From: Ceratopteris richardii
Taxonomy: Eukaryota; Streptophyta; Polypodiopsida; Polypodiales; Pteridaceae
Length of the DNA stretch: 64,000 nt
Direction: 5' to 3'
Assembly (NCBI GenBank): GCA_020310875.1
Contig: CM035431.1
Coordinates: forward strand, 19,320,267 to 19,384,266
The position numbers and the translations under genes are program-made. Shown here piece by piece: positions 9,800-20,773 of the stretch; the first letter of the stretch is position 1; every line of letters begins with the position of its first letter. A model generated the notes under the pieces. It ran no database searches. It had not been told where the DNA came from and worked only from the letters and a program-made list of their open reading frames with translations.

Positions 9800-11967
9800 T
9801 TAGGGGGCAATCATGAATGAGATGATCTCCCTAACATCTGTATCATTGTTCTCTAGGAAATGGGGGTATTGCCTGCCTAGGTTGAGGTCTAGGGTTGGGA
9901 TTTGTGTGTACATGACATTTGCATACTTTGGCTCCCAACTGCATTCACTCGGTTCTTCACAATAGTAGGTCTCACTATGCTCAAGTGACTGCATGTAGTA
10001 AGCCTGAGGGCTATCAATATGGGTAGAATCAAAACTATGATCACTTGGGTCACTTTTTGAAAGTAGTGGAGTTACTAGCACTATAGCTCTATTTGGGTTT
10101 TCTTCAGGAGTTGCATACTTTACTCAAATCACATTAGCTAGAGCAGGGGGTTCCTGTGCTAGAACTGGTTGTGGTCTCTTCTACCCTTGATAGGGTGGTT
10201 GATAGGGTTGATGGGGCCTAACGTACTGCTGTGGTGGGTACTGGTTCTAGTATCTGCCTTGTTGTGGATATGGCTGAGGGTAATTTTGTCTAACAATTTG
10301 TTTATTATAGGGGCAGTCTTGTGTAGTGTGGTTGGTGTATCTTCGCTCTATCATGCAGTATTGGCTACTATGATTTACTTGGGGTTGAACCATAATGGGA
10401 CATACACTCTCCACATGGTCACCTCCACATTTATAGCATCGCCTCACTGGGGTACATGGGGGTATATGTTTGCTTGAGACGCCTAACTTCTGAGCTACCT
10501 TCTCTGCAAGTTCCTCAATAGATGTGGATTGTATGGAAGAGATACTGTTAGAGCTATCTAAATCTTTGTAGATTTTGGAAAGCTCCAACTCCTCACCTAG
10601 ATTATCCTCTATGTCTATGCACATACGTACACATTCTTCTATGGTCCTAGGGATCCTTCAGGTACACATATGATCTCAATTTGGTACTCAACAACCCTTC
10701 TAGGAAAAATGCCACTTGTTTGGCTGGAGTGGGTAACTCTGGAACAGGACACCTGTCTAAGTATTGCCTAAACCTTCTTCTTGCTAGTGTAACTATCTCA
10801 TGAGGTGTCTGCTTGAAACTATGAATCAGTGAGGAAGTATTATGCCATATATCTCTCTTAGAGAATTCTGTAATGAAAGTCTCTAGAAGTTGGTCTATGT
10901 TCTTGAACTGCCTCTCATTTAATGGTTGAAACTAGGTAAGGGTTGTGTTGCTAAGGGTTAGACCAAAATCATTGTACTGTGTGAATTGGTCCTCAACTTG
11001 CTCAGCTCTCAAGACTTGCCTAAACTCGGCCACATGATCGTATAGGTCTCCAATGCTATCGAAGTAGTTCTTCATGGACTTCACCAGCTAGGTTGGTCTC
11101 AAGGTCCTAGTGTGTTCCCTAGGCCTTGGCGAAAGAAAATCATCAACATTTCTTTGGTTTCATGGGGCTCTAGGTTTCTTAGTTTCTTCTCTATCCGTCT
11201 TTGTTCTCATCCTTTCTCTTCCCAAGGGGTTGGAAAAACTTACTTCTGGCTTGTCTCTACTTCTGTCCCTCTGAGCTTCATGAGCTTGGGATGTCCCAAC
11301 TCCTTGATGACTATAGGAGACATTAGATCTTGGATAGAGAAACACAAATTCACCCTTCCAAGTGTAGGCATGCCTACCATGCTCTGTGACCACAAAGATC
11401 CTCTCTGAAGTATTATCGAGATAGGTCACTTTGTCTGGGCTATCAGGATCTTTGAACTTATAGATCGTGATCGTTCCTACCTCATTCGATTGATCAGGCT
11501 TATAACTCCAAAAGGCTTCATCAGTTTGTTGGTTTAAGAGTAGGTCTATGCTCTTATTGTCTTGGGGAACCCACTCGGGATTGATGATTCTCATTAGAAT
11601 TGATTTACCTCGAGGGGTTATGGGCTCTCATCCTATGTTCCCTTTCTCTATGTCCCCTATGTTCCTTTCTGGGATCACATTACCAAATTCATCTGTCCTA
11701 TCTTGGTGATTGGTGACTACGTAAGTACATGGTTCCCTCTTTATCCAGGTATGCACCATTTTCAAACTTGACTACTGGATGTTCGATTCCAATGGGTTGA
11801 TCTGGGTTTTTTATCTGGACCATGGATCTTCTCAAGCCGTCCTCATAGATGCATGCACCTAACTAGTTGGTCCTAAGGTATTCTAGTTGAGTCTTGTAAG
11901 GGCCTTCAACCATTTGCAAGTAAGCCACGCCTGAACTTCCTATGGGTCTCTCCATTCCATGAGACAT
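9800..11967 (-). pseudogene. Gag polyprotein, G1
   Basis: I place the start at the ATG at 11967 (MSHGMERPIGSS). The N-terminal region (about 11160-11967) is rich in beta-type sequence with repeated KF..GAYLDKE-like pieces (KFENGAYLDKE; KFKDPDSPDKVTYLD) and has one or two stops. A helical capsid-like region follows (10640-11110: KNYFDSIGDLYDHVAEFRQ; FITEFSKRDIWHNTSS). A CCHC zinc knuckle is at 10400-10438 (CYKCGGDHVESVC). The 9800-10081 piece is acidic and of unknown role. Stops and at least one frameshift break the frame. Confidence 0.75.
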
Positions 11968-13780
11968 CTCTGATTTGCTAGTTTTAGAGCTAGGGTAGTG
12001 TGAGTAATTGCTCAATTGTTAGGCCTAAGACTTAGCAGTGTGATTGACACTAGACTCTGAGGACCTAAGGCTTTGTCTATCTCTCCCTAGATGTTGTCCT
12101 CATCTAAGGTTCATATGCCTGAGTGAACAATCCCTATTTTTTACCCAAGATACAATCTCATTGTTAATTCTTTCGTATCAACCACTGGATTTTTTTTATT
12201 TTGTTATCGTGTTTATGGTCTTGTCTGATTTTGCATTGTCAGGAATAATTAAGTGAATTTTTGCACTTGAAGTTGATCGCAATAAAATTTAGCTCTTTCC
12301 TTTAAGGTTATCGTCACATGCACAGGTTATCTTTAGACTTGAACTTGATTTTTTAGATAGTCTTCAACTTCTCCCGTGCCTATCCTTGCCCTAACTTAAT
12401 TCTAATGCTATGCATTCTTAGCCTAAGCTAGGAATTAACAGAGGGAGTTGAGAATGATCAAAGCTTACTTGCTTATCCCTTGCTCGTTGGTGCTCAAGAA
12501 CCCCGTTCTCAAGCTTGTAGAATGCCCTTGCTGATGATGCCCTCTATTGCTCTCCATTGACCTGTAAGAGTCCCAAAGTTAGCTCAACATTTAAATTCAA
12601 ATGACATAACAAAACCTTTTCAATCATGTACTTCAGAGCCCAAATTTCCATTTGTTATTATAGAAAACAATCCTAGAGATCCCTTAGTTTCCTTCCCCTT
12701 GGGTATGGACAACTTCAAAATCACTAAAAATGGAGTTCGTATGAGGAAGTTATGACTATTCAAGGTTCTAGGGCTAAAACAGGATCATAGCAGGCTAACA
12801 GGCAAACATGAATAGCTCACAGTGTTTTCTAAGGCCTCTTCATGCTCTAATAACCCTTAATGTTTCCCCAATTTTGGCCAAAAATAGACCAAATTTCTTT
12901 TGCCCTAAAAAATTTTGAATTTGCCCGTCAATCGTGATCGAGTGGTTTGTCAATCGCAATTGATGTGTGAATCGTGATCGACTTGTCGGTTGCGATTGAC
13001 AGGTCCATCATGGTGGTCGGTCGCAATTGATGGGCCAATCGCGATTGACACATGGCCCAAAATTTCAGTCAGTCGTGGTCAAGCAATCGTTGACTCTGTC
13101 CATCAGGATTGACAAGTCTGTCGTGGTTGTCAGTTGCAATTGATGGGTCAACCATGATTGATGGGTCGATCACGATTGACACGTGGCACATGAAAGCTTT
13201 GTCGGTCATGGTCAATCGCTCATTGACTCTGGCAGTCGCGATCGATGTGTTGGGCGCGATTGAGAGGTCCATTGGGGAGTGTTCGTTGTCGTTTGTCGAT
13301 CGGGATTGATAGAAAAGAGACAAATTTCAAAATTTTAAACACATTGTTAGGATGTTGTAGGCCTACACATCATGTTTATGCACTTGGTTTAGTAAAATGG
13401 TCGATCTTTTTGTCGGTCGCAATTGACAGAGGTCAACACTTTATGACGTGCACCATCAAGAATTCTACCTGTTGGAGCTGGTGCAACTGTTGGGGATGCT
13501 GATTCCTATAGAAAATCTCAAAAAACACACAAAAGCACAAGCACGCAAATGCTCTCTCGTCTCTCTCACAAGTGAAATGAGGGAAATGGTATGGGAAGGG
13601 TGACATGACCAAAAAACTAAAAATGTCACAATGATGGAGATGGAGATGGGAGATCGTGATGATGATGATGGTAATGAAGATGGTGAAAAAAACCAATGGA
13701 AATAGATGGAAGTGAAGAAAATACCTATGACTCCAACGTCTCAACTGTACATCTTACCATCACACGCTCGTCCTCAAAGC
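11968..13780 (-). other. Long 5' leader of G1
   Basis: About 1.8 kb between primer site and gag start with no supportable gene. It holds a palindrome-rich degenerate repeat array (12925-13432), a GAT-rich simple repeat near 13656-13690 and AT-rich sequence at 12000-12900. Frames through it on both strands reflect the near-palindromic repeats rather than genes. Such a leader may hold packaging and dimerisation signals, but that is inference. Confidence 0.6.
12925..13432. repeat. Degenerate palindromic minisatellite, consensus near TCAATCGCGATTGA
   Basis: I count about 18 degenerate units over 500 bp, each a variant of the self-complementary core TCAATCGCGATTGA spaced irregularly by about 15-40 bp (for example at 12949-12965, near 13030-13045 and at 13415-13432). 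Units differ mainly by C/T and G/A changes. Because the core is its own reverse complement, the array could form many alternative hairpins. It lies in the G1 leader. Confidence 0.75.
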
Positions 13781-13802
13781 TCGATCCACGGAAACGGGGC
13801 CA
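13781..13802 (-). promoter_or_regulatory. Primer binding site of G1 (tRNA-Asp-like)
   Basis: On the minus strand, 8 bases after the LTR end, the sequence TGGCCCCGTTTCCGTGGATC closely matches the complement of the 3' end of plant tRNA-Asp (TGGCGCCGTTGCCGGGGATC), with a few substitutions. This is a recurrent primer choice in plant non-chromoviral gypsy elements. It fixes the element's orientation and the LTR border. Confidence 0.75.
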
Positions 13803-13810
13803 AAATTTGG

Positions 13811-14379
13811 TGTAGCTTAGTGATGAGTAGCACCTCCTTTAATATCAATCTGGGAAGATGTGAGGATGGTATAAAGACCTCGAATAAGTGATGGCACAAG
13901 TGTGTGAGTGAGAAGCACACAAACATGCAAACACATACACACACACACGCACACAAGGCAAGAACAAAGAGAGAGACAATGGAGTATCTTCTATTGCAAA
14001 CGCGTTCTCATAAAAAATCAAATCTACAACAAGATAACCCTAAAAAATGAGCTCTCTAGCTCTTTTTATAGTTTTTGACTAGCTTTGGTCCTGTCCAGAC
14101 CTAGTATCCGGCCTAGGTAAAAATTAGGTTCTAAGGCTATTTTGGAGGCTTAAACAAGCTCTAAAAATTATGAAAATTGGTACATAAATACTACTAATAC
14201 TCCTCAAGCTCGAGGATTCCTCGGCTTGCACAAAATGGAGCAGAAATAATCCAAAATGGTATCTACAATGTTCATGAAGTGATGAAAATCACTGTTACCA
14301 AGAGGTTAAGTTGGGAAAAGAAACTGAATGGCCTACGTGCCGGATCTTCATTGATTGCCTTGCCTACGTGTACCAGCAA
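13811..14379 (-). repeat. 5' LTR of G1 (569 bp)
   Basis: This block is the reverse complement of the G3 3' LTR at 33415-33985 (571 bp), allowing for divergence. Shared landmarks are the ATCACT..GCTACA end, the CTATAAAAAGAGCTAG promoter region and the CA/TG-rich tract (13930-13955). The end next to the primer site is sharp at 13811. The outer end is placed at 14379 because G3 integrase-region coding sequence begins at 14380 and the lengths then agree. Confidence 0.8.
14062..14071 (-). promoter_or_regulatory. Candidate TATA box in G1 LTR
   Basis: CTATAAAAAG on the minus strand is conserved in position and sequence in the G3 LTR (33726-33735). A conserved TATA motif in the middle of an LTR is expected for the RNA polymerase II promoter that starts the genomic RNA. 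The transcription start itself is not visible. Confidence 0.55.
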
Positions 14380-15583
14380 TTGGCTAGACAAAGGAGCTTA
14401 GAACAAGAAGCTTTAGACTATACTCTCATTAGAGATAATCTATAGAGAAGAAGAAAATATGGGTATCTTAGATTATGTGTCCCTGAGAGTGAATATCTTA
14501 AGATCTTGGAAATTTCTCACCAAGGTGTAGTAGGAGGACACTTTGGACCAGATAGGGTGATCAAGGCAATACTATGTGCACGTCTTTGGTGGTCCACACT
14601 TCACATGGATGCACATACCTATGTGAAGGTGTGATGTTTGTCAGTGAACTCAATACCCCATACATAAGGATGAGATGCCATTGAAACCTATGATAGGTGG
14701 ACGTGCATTCTCTAAGTGGGGAATAGACTTTGTTGGTCCTATCAATCCCCCAGCTAAGAGTTCCCATGCTGAATACATTATTGTGGCCACTGACTATTTA
14801 ACCAAATAGGTAGAAGTAAACGCTACAATGAAGAACGACGCCCAGATGATAGCTAAGTTCTTATTCGAGAATGTGTTCACCAGATACGGGGCACACCAGC
14901 TAGTAAGTGATAGAGGCACATACTTCTTGAATGAATTCATAGAAATCCTTCTCCAAGAATTCTTGGGGATACATAAGAAGTTTTCCCCCTATCATCCAGA
15001 AGCTAATGGACAGGATGAGAGCACAAATAAGATTCTATGCAATGTATTGACACAATTGGTTAATAATAAGCACTCTGATTGGGACAAACATCTACACCAT
15101 GTTGTTTGGGCATACAGAGTTTCCTATAAAATGGTACTCCAAGCCACATACTTTGAGATGGTGTTTGGCCAAAATGCAGTGCTACCATTGGACTTTTTCA
15201 TATCTACATTGAAAGTATCATAAGAGCATGAGTGGACAGACCATGAGCTCTCCTCTAGAATCTTTGATCTTGAACGATTAGGTGAAACACGATTGAGAGC
15301 TGCAGCAGGAATTTATGCAGCCAAGAAGAGACAAAAAGCATATTTCGACGCACATGTGAAGGATAAGGGCTTGAAAGTAGGAGACCTAGTCCTAGTCTAC
15401 ACCTTGAAGCAACATGCATGGAAATTAGAGAAGAAAGGCTATGGACCAATGATTATCAAGAGGATCTCCACAAGTGGAGCAGTTCAACTAGCCACTCTAG
15501 AAGGCGATATCCTACCAAGTTACACCAGTGGATGTAGAGTCAAATTATATCACGAACCCCTCACGAAGGAGATGTTAAATTGA
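14380..15583 (+). pseudogene. Integrase region of G3
   Basis: Begins LARQRSLEQEALDY, identical in register to G1, followed by the H2C2 module (HQGVVGGHFGPDR) with the Cys pair disturbed by a frameshift near 14630. The core (14828-15223) shows VSDRGTYF and EANGQDESTNK, so the Glu position is retained. The first Asp region near 14720 is broken by stops. The C-terminal part (15293-15583) has LKVGDLVLVYT. It ends at a TGA (15581-15583) with the following PR2 region in the same frame. Confidence 0.8.
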
Positions 15584-16093
15584 CTCAATACTGCAAAGAA
15601 ACGTAACAAAGAGGAAAAGTGAATTCGAGAAGGAGCATAGGCAGAAGCTTTCGAACGCATCTGACGTATGAAATTGAGAAGACAAGGTAGAGATCAGCCC
15701 ACGCCTGACACTCAGGAAGCTCTAGGTTATCACATGGCCATGTGCAAGGCTTCAGATGAACGTTCCCATAGGATAGTCGATCGACGACCTTTAGTGACCC
15801 TAAAAGTAGGACAAGGAGAGATTTGAAGGACCATGAGAGCTTTAATTGACTCACAAGCAGCCAATAGTGCAGTTTGACTTTCTTACTACCAAGAATTGTA
15901 ATTGAAGGTCAATCTTATAGAGGCATATCTCATAGGGTTGGGAGGTGTTGAAACCCCTTGCATGGGAGAGGTGGAACTTCCCCTCTACATTCAAGAGGTT
16001 CTAATGGCAGTAAAATTGCTAGTATGTGAAGACGGCCAAGATTGGATCTATGATCATGCAGTCAAACTCAGCCTAAGAAGTGGACTTCTTTAG
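15584..16093 (+). pseudogene. Second retropepsin-like domain (PR2), G3 copy
   Basis: In the same frame as integrase, the linker LNTAKKRNKEEK leads to KLRRQGRDQP, a helix-like RALIDSQAANSAV in place of DSGATTSAV, then LIGLGGVETPCMGEVELPL and DWIYDHAVKLSLRSGLL. Several stops occur, and the Gly of the catalytic triad is Gln. The C-terminal half (15902-16093) is open. Conservation of order, length and motif with G1 shows that PR2 belongs to this family and is not a local accident. Confidence 0.72.
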
Positions 16094-16410
16094 GCCTTGG
16101 TAGGCCAAAACCGCCTTACGATTGAATTAGAAAATCAAGCACTCAGGCCACTAGAAAAGGCACCAAATCCTTGTCCCTCTAGGAACCCACATGAAGATAA
16201 CGATGTGTATTCTATCCAAAGTTCTAAAAAAGATTTTCACTCTTGACAAAGGTACAAAATTCAATGAGGAGTTCCCGTCTTTTCCAAAGAGGATTCGAGG
16301 AAAGCAAGCCGGGCAACACATGACACCTAGGAGGACGATGATCAAGAAGCATGAGAACCAACCTGTGCAATATGAAGTACCTCGTGGCATGAAGCAGAGA
16401 TGCATATGCA
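16094..16410 (+). other. Post-PR2 linker of G3, left part
   Basis: Charged, Lys/Arg-rich frame fragments (16191-16415) align loosely with the G1 spacer at 3300-3680. The sequence ATATGCA at 16404-16410 is repeated at 22149-22155 on the far side of the LARD-like element, as a target-site duplication would be. No separate gene is visible. Confidence 0.45.
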
Positions 16411-17774
16411 CATAGCTCATATCACAGGTCCATGGTTCCATAGATCCAACATATACAACATAGAATCTAGCAATCTTCCAATATTGACAAAACATGAACA
16501 TACCACAGCTTAATCATACAAATGATGAGATAAAGATAGAGAAAGACTAGACAACATGTGTAAAGTTTTACGTAAGCCACTGCTTACTCACACTATCATA
16601 TATCCCAATGTTCAATGTACAACGTGGGAGCAAAACTCTCAACCACTCTATGTGAAGAGAAATAGATGGATGAGTCAATGTACAAATGTAACAAACATAT
16701 TCAGATGCATGGACAAAAATCTGAATATATATGAGATGTGTGACCTAAAAGGTCTTAGAAGAGTGAATATGACTAACAGAATGAGGAAGGATCAGTCTAA
16801 AACTTATAATCAACAAACCCTCATCTAACCTTAGGCTATGGAAGACCCTAATTCATATACGTGTGTGAAAAGATCACATACTTAAAAAGTAGCAAAAGAT
16901 GCTAATAAGTTTGCTGCCGAAAATCCTAAAACTCATGTGAACACACCTTCTCAAACACCTCATCCAAATATGCATAAAGCATAACCATACTGATTCTCTT
17001 GTACCTATGCCGAATAGGAATCCTCCTGATATGGATGTCACTCCCTCCATAAACTCCAAGTAGTACCTGTGTGCATAAAGAGAATATGTACCTGAATCCT
17101 TAACATAAGATGTAAATCTTATGTTAAACACCATCCAATGTCTTTGAAGTAACCTGAAATCTTCATGTACAAGATAATCTTCAAATACACCATGTAGATG
17201 GCCGATCCTCACCACCAAGCTACTAATGACCAAGTCCTCTCCATGAGCAAGAGTGTGAGCACACTCTTCTCCTCCAAGAAGAACTCCATAGCCGCTCCTC
17301 AACATGCTCCAAGTTAGCACCATGGCTTCCCCATGTGCTAGAAGAAACACCACCTCTATTGAGCTCCAAGCTCTTCAAAGCTTGTGTTGAAATTGGTGAA
17401 GGATGATTTAACAATGAGCCAAGCACTTCCTTTTATAGTATTTAGATTAGCCTTGAAAAGCTCCTTCAAAAGCATAAATCAACAATCTACGATCGCTATG
17501 ATCTCCAATAAAGCAAACATACGATCGCAATTGATCTAGATAAAAAACTCCATTGGTGTTTTATCGCGTTCGCTATTCTCAAAAGCTTGAGCTACAAAAA
17601 TTAGTTTCGCGTGCTGCACCGTCTGTGGGAATCAAACCCAGACGAGTTCTTTGGGAGGTTCTTCACTTATCCACGCTGCCCGTCCATATTCGTTGTAGGA
17701 GGAATGATAAGAGACTCTATACTTGATGTGTACTGTGAACAAAAAATGGACCAATGGGACATTATTTCCCAACA
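16411..17774 (-). repeat. 3' LTR of the LARD-like element
   Basis: Direct repeat of 20793-22148, with about 5-6% difference by eye. The inner end is TTTCCCAACA at 17774, giving TGTTGGG as the minus-strand LTR start. Its outer end lacks about 19 bases present in the right copy (20774-20792). A 159-codon frame on the minus strand (16874-17353) is discussed under rejected items. Confidence 0.75.
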
Positions 17775-20736
17775 ATCCCCCCTAAGGTACAAACTGGACT
17801 GAATCTGCAAACTTCATTTATCTGCAAACTAGTACTCCCAAAATTGACCTTCAAACCTTTTCTTCAAAATTCTTCTTCAAAAATGAATTTGACTTTTCTT
17901 CGAAAAACCTAAACTTGCTAAATATGAACCATAATACTTGAGAAATTATGCAAAATAGATATCCAATAGTGTACACATCAAGCAATCACTGCTCGAAAAT
18001 GTAGCAAGTACTGATTCTGAACGTGCTATCTCCTTTCTTCACAAACCTGAAAACATACACTAAGATCCACATATTTGCATTTACCCTTCGAAAGCTTTCT
18101 CAACGTACTTCTGCTGTGTCATGTAAATACACTAAACATATTCAAGAACTGAATCCTGGAACCTGTGATGGAAAACCCACAATTTAGTGTATTATGAACA
18201 TTGCTAGTTTTTCTTTGACTATACTCAATTCAACTCAACTCAACTGAAATCAACTAAAATCAACTCATGAGTCTCATCAAAAAATCTATGATGTCATCAT
18301 GTCTTCATCCTTGTTCAATGTGTAAATCCTTCATACCTTTTTCCTTCAGAACCTCGTATAAACATATATGTGCACACCTCTGAAAACATACCTCTTTGAA
18401 ATACTCAAATTTCTCTTCTATAGAACTCTGGAACCTTCTCCTGAATAGGAACATCCTAACAAGAACTTTCTCCAAACATTTTTCTTCTTCCTTCTTCTTT
18501 CAAAGTTGGAACATGAAGAGAACCTGACAAAGGAAATATAGAAATACCTAAAATAGGTATACCTGTAGGTATGACTTTATATTCTTGAAAATAAGTCTTC
18601 ATGTTTCATCACCCGCTTGGATGACTTAATACTAGTATCCAGAATTCTTCAAATTATATTAGACTTTATGAAATCTGCAACGTCGTCCTTCTTTCAATAA
18701 ATCTGATCTTCAGTAATCCATACCAATATCTGAAACAAAATTTTAGGATCCATAATCTTCTGTAACATAACAAGTATCTTCTTTTTCTTTGCAACACAAA
18801 TCTGATAGAATCTGAATCTTTGACTTACTTCTTCCAATGCTAAGAACCTTACCAAACAAAGGAGAGAGAATTGACTCATAAATGTTCAAGACCTTCAAGA
18901 TCTATCTAGATCTTATCAAGATCATATGAGATCATCCAAGATCTATGATCTTTCCAACAAAATACCTGTGTAGAATCTACTCTCATCAAACCTTCATGAC
19001 TGAATGTTGATTTGCTACATGAATGTCTCCAAGTGTCCATGCTTCTTACAAAGGTGTAAAACTTTTCTCCAAACAAATCCTTCCAAGAATCTGTAATTCC
19101 TACTTGAAACATAAGTGGACAAACTTCTCACCTTGAGAACTCCAAAAGCTGCAAGTTAATACTTCATCTTTTCATATTCTACCCAGGTAAAATGTGATAG
19201 TAGCTGCTTGACTTTCTTTTGGCTAACTCCACTTCTCAATCAAGTGCCATGATTTAATGGAACACCTTTTTGAATACAAGAATGTATCCAAAAAATCTAG
19301 ACAATCATAGAAAGTAGATTCTCAAACTGACTTGTACATCAAAAAACTGAATTTTCCTGAAGTTTTCTGAAAATATTGAATATGAGGTAACTTTTCCAAA
19401 TACAAAACCTCAACCCAAGTCTTCAACATCTGCTACAAAAAACTCTTTTACCTCAAGAGTTAGATAAAGAAGAAATATACTTCTCTGCAACTTGTCATAT
19501 ACCAAGTAGCTCTATATTGACACTTCAAGAATTCTTTGATGGAACATATATGCTGCCTACTTAGAAATCTTCAAATTATATACAACTCATACATATGAGT
19601 CAAAACATACAAGTTATCTTCAAAATCTACTGCTTTTCTTTCTCTCAATGCAATTCTTTGTCAAAACCTACTAATAGATGACCAAGTATGGTGCAAAACA
19701 AGAAATTGCTTCTTGTTTAAACTATCTTCACACAAGATGTTCTCGTAGACTTGTCTTTAGATGTAGAGGATAAGTAAAAAGTATATGGGAAATATATGAG
19801 AAAAGGAGGTCTTACGTTTCTTTTAAAATGATGGACTTTCTTTTTCTGCATCTTTCTTCCACCTGATGATGTCAACATCTTCAAACTTCTCTTCCATACC
19901 TTTTGTTCTCTTCATCTTGAAGTAGTAAGAACTCTTGACTTCTTCAAATGAACTTTTCTCTTCCTCTAGTGCTAAGAGTAAGAGACAAAACAAACATGGT
20001 ATACAAATGGAAGTGAACATAGAATCATGTTTTATCATCTCCTCATATCTCTGAATCAAAATTATGCTTCAAATGACTCAATTCACCAACCTTTTGTCCG
20101 AATGATGAATTACCTTTCTAGAGTTACCTTCTCTAGATACCTAGATCACATTTTGTACCTACATATCCAACCAACTTACAACAGAAATTTGGATGAACAC
20201 AAAACTCATCCCATCTTCAAATTTGTCTTCTTAGATGAGCTTTCTTGCCATGAAAGAGATCTCTCAAAACTCTCTAGAAAAACCTCTAGATACCTTTTTT
20301 GATGTAGCCTTTAACATTCAAATAATGAAAGTGTATAAAAGCACTCCTTGAGTCCTTCAAATCTCTTCATAACTTCTCATCTAAGACATGACCTGCAAAT
20401 GATAATCTGATAGTAAAATCTGATACCTGTGATTTGATGTTGATCAGATTCCTTCATGTTCTCTAAACCATTGTTCTTCCTTGAATTTGAAGTAAAGTAT
20501 TTGCATACTCTTCCAAAAATATTCGGCTGCTAACAGATCATCAACTTCATACTCCACATTGATGAATACACATGTAATTGAATTGTCTAATTCACAAATC
20601 TCTACTCATGTAGATTAAGCGTGTATGTCAAATGTCAAATATTAGAAGATGCCCTTAAATCATATGTTGTAAACCTGGAAGTCTAGAAACTTGGGAATCT
20701 GAATGAGCCTTAATGATGTAATGCCGAAGTCCTAAA
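17775..20736 (-). other. Internal region of the LARD-like element, no gene seen
   Basis: AT-rich sequence with no frame over about 100 codons and no gag or pol motif on either strand. It starts with the polypurine tract at 17775-17787. Local low-complexity pieces are a CAACT-type repeat (18222-18265) and a cluster of AGATCT/AAGAT words (18895-18960). I see no gene or RNA gene here. Confidence 0.6.
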
Positions 20737-20770
20737 GCTCTGATACCAAAATCTTAGTGCTCTGATACCA
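20737..20770 (-). promoter_or_regulatory. Duplicated primer binding site of the LARD-like element
   Basis: The 12-base complement of initiator tRNA-Met, TGGTATCAGAGC, occurs twice on the minus strand, at 20759-20770 (nearest the LTR) and 20737-20748. The two sites are 22 bp apart, within a short tandem duplication that also includes the CAAAA/ACTAAGAT spacer. Confidence 0.75.
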
Positions 20771-20773
20771 AAA

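Larger units (their letters stand above)
1..14379 (-). mobile_element. G1: giant Ty3/gypsy LTR retrotransposon, 3' end off window
   Basis: Reading on the minus strand from 14379 towards 1 the order is 5' LTR, tRNA-Asp-like primer site, long leader, gag with zinc knuckle, retropepsin, RT, RNase H, two H2C2 modules, integrase core, second retropepsin-like domain and a long post-integrase ORF. RT before integrase makes it Ty3/gypsy. The 3' part of that ORF and the 3' LTR lie left of the window. Matching G1 to its relative G3 (28692-33985) suggests about 1.9 kb is missing, for a full length near 16 kb. Coding parts carry scattered stops and a few frameshifts, so this copy is not autonomous. The right border abuts G3 integrase-region sequence at 14380. 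The tRNA-Asp-like primer and extra 3' ORF recall the Athila/Tat group, but I do not assign a lineage. Confidence 0.9.

Noticed and set aside
12925..13432. Regular short repeats resembling a CRISPR array
   Set aside because: Units are degenerate, unevenly spaced and self-complementary, without constant-length unique spacers, and lie inside a plant retrotransposon leader.
13109..13502. Overlapping frames on both strands in the G1 leader
   Set aside because: They follow from the near-palindromic repeats, which keep stops rare on both strands. No protein similarity elsewhere in the window.
13433..13744. 103-codon minus-strand frame with Ile/His-rich sequence
   Set aside because: It is a translation of GAT-type simple repeat in the leader and has no counterpart in other elements.
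16874..17353. 159-codon minus-strand frame, also open in the other LARD LTR at 21245-21724
   Set aside because: The two copies differ at 18 of 159 residues, so most nucleotide differences change the protein. That is what neutral drift gives, not selection on a gene. No motif is recognised.
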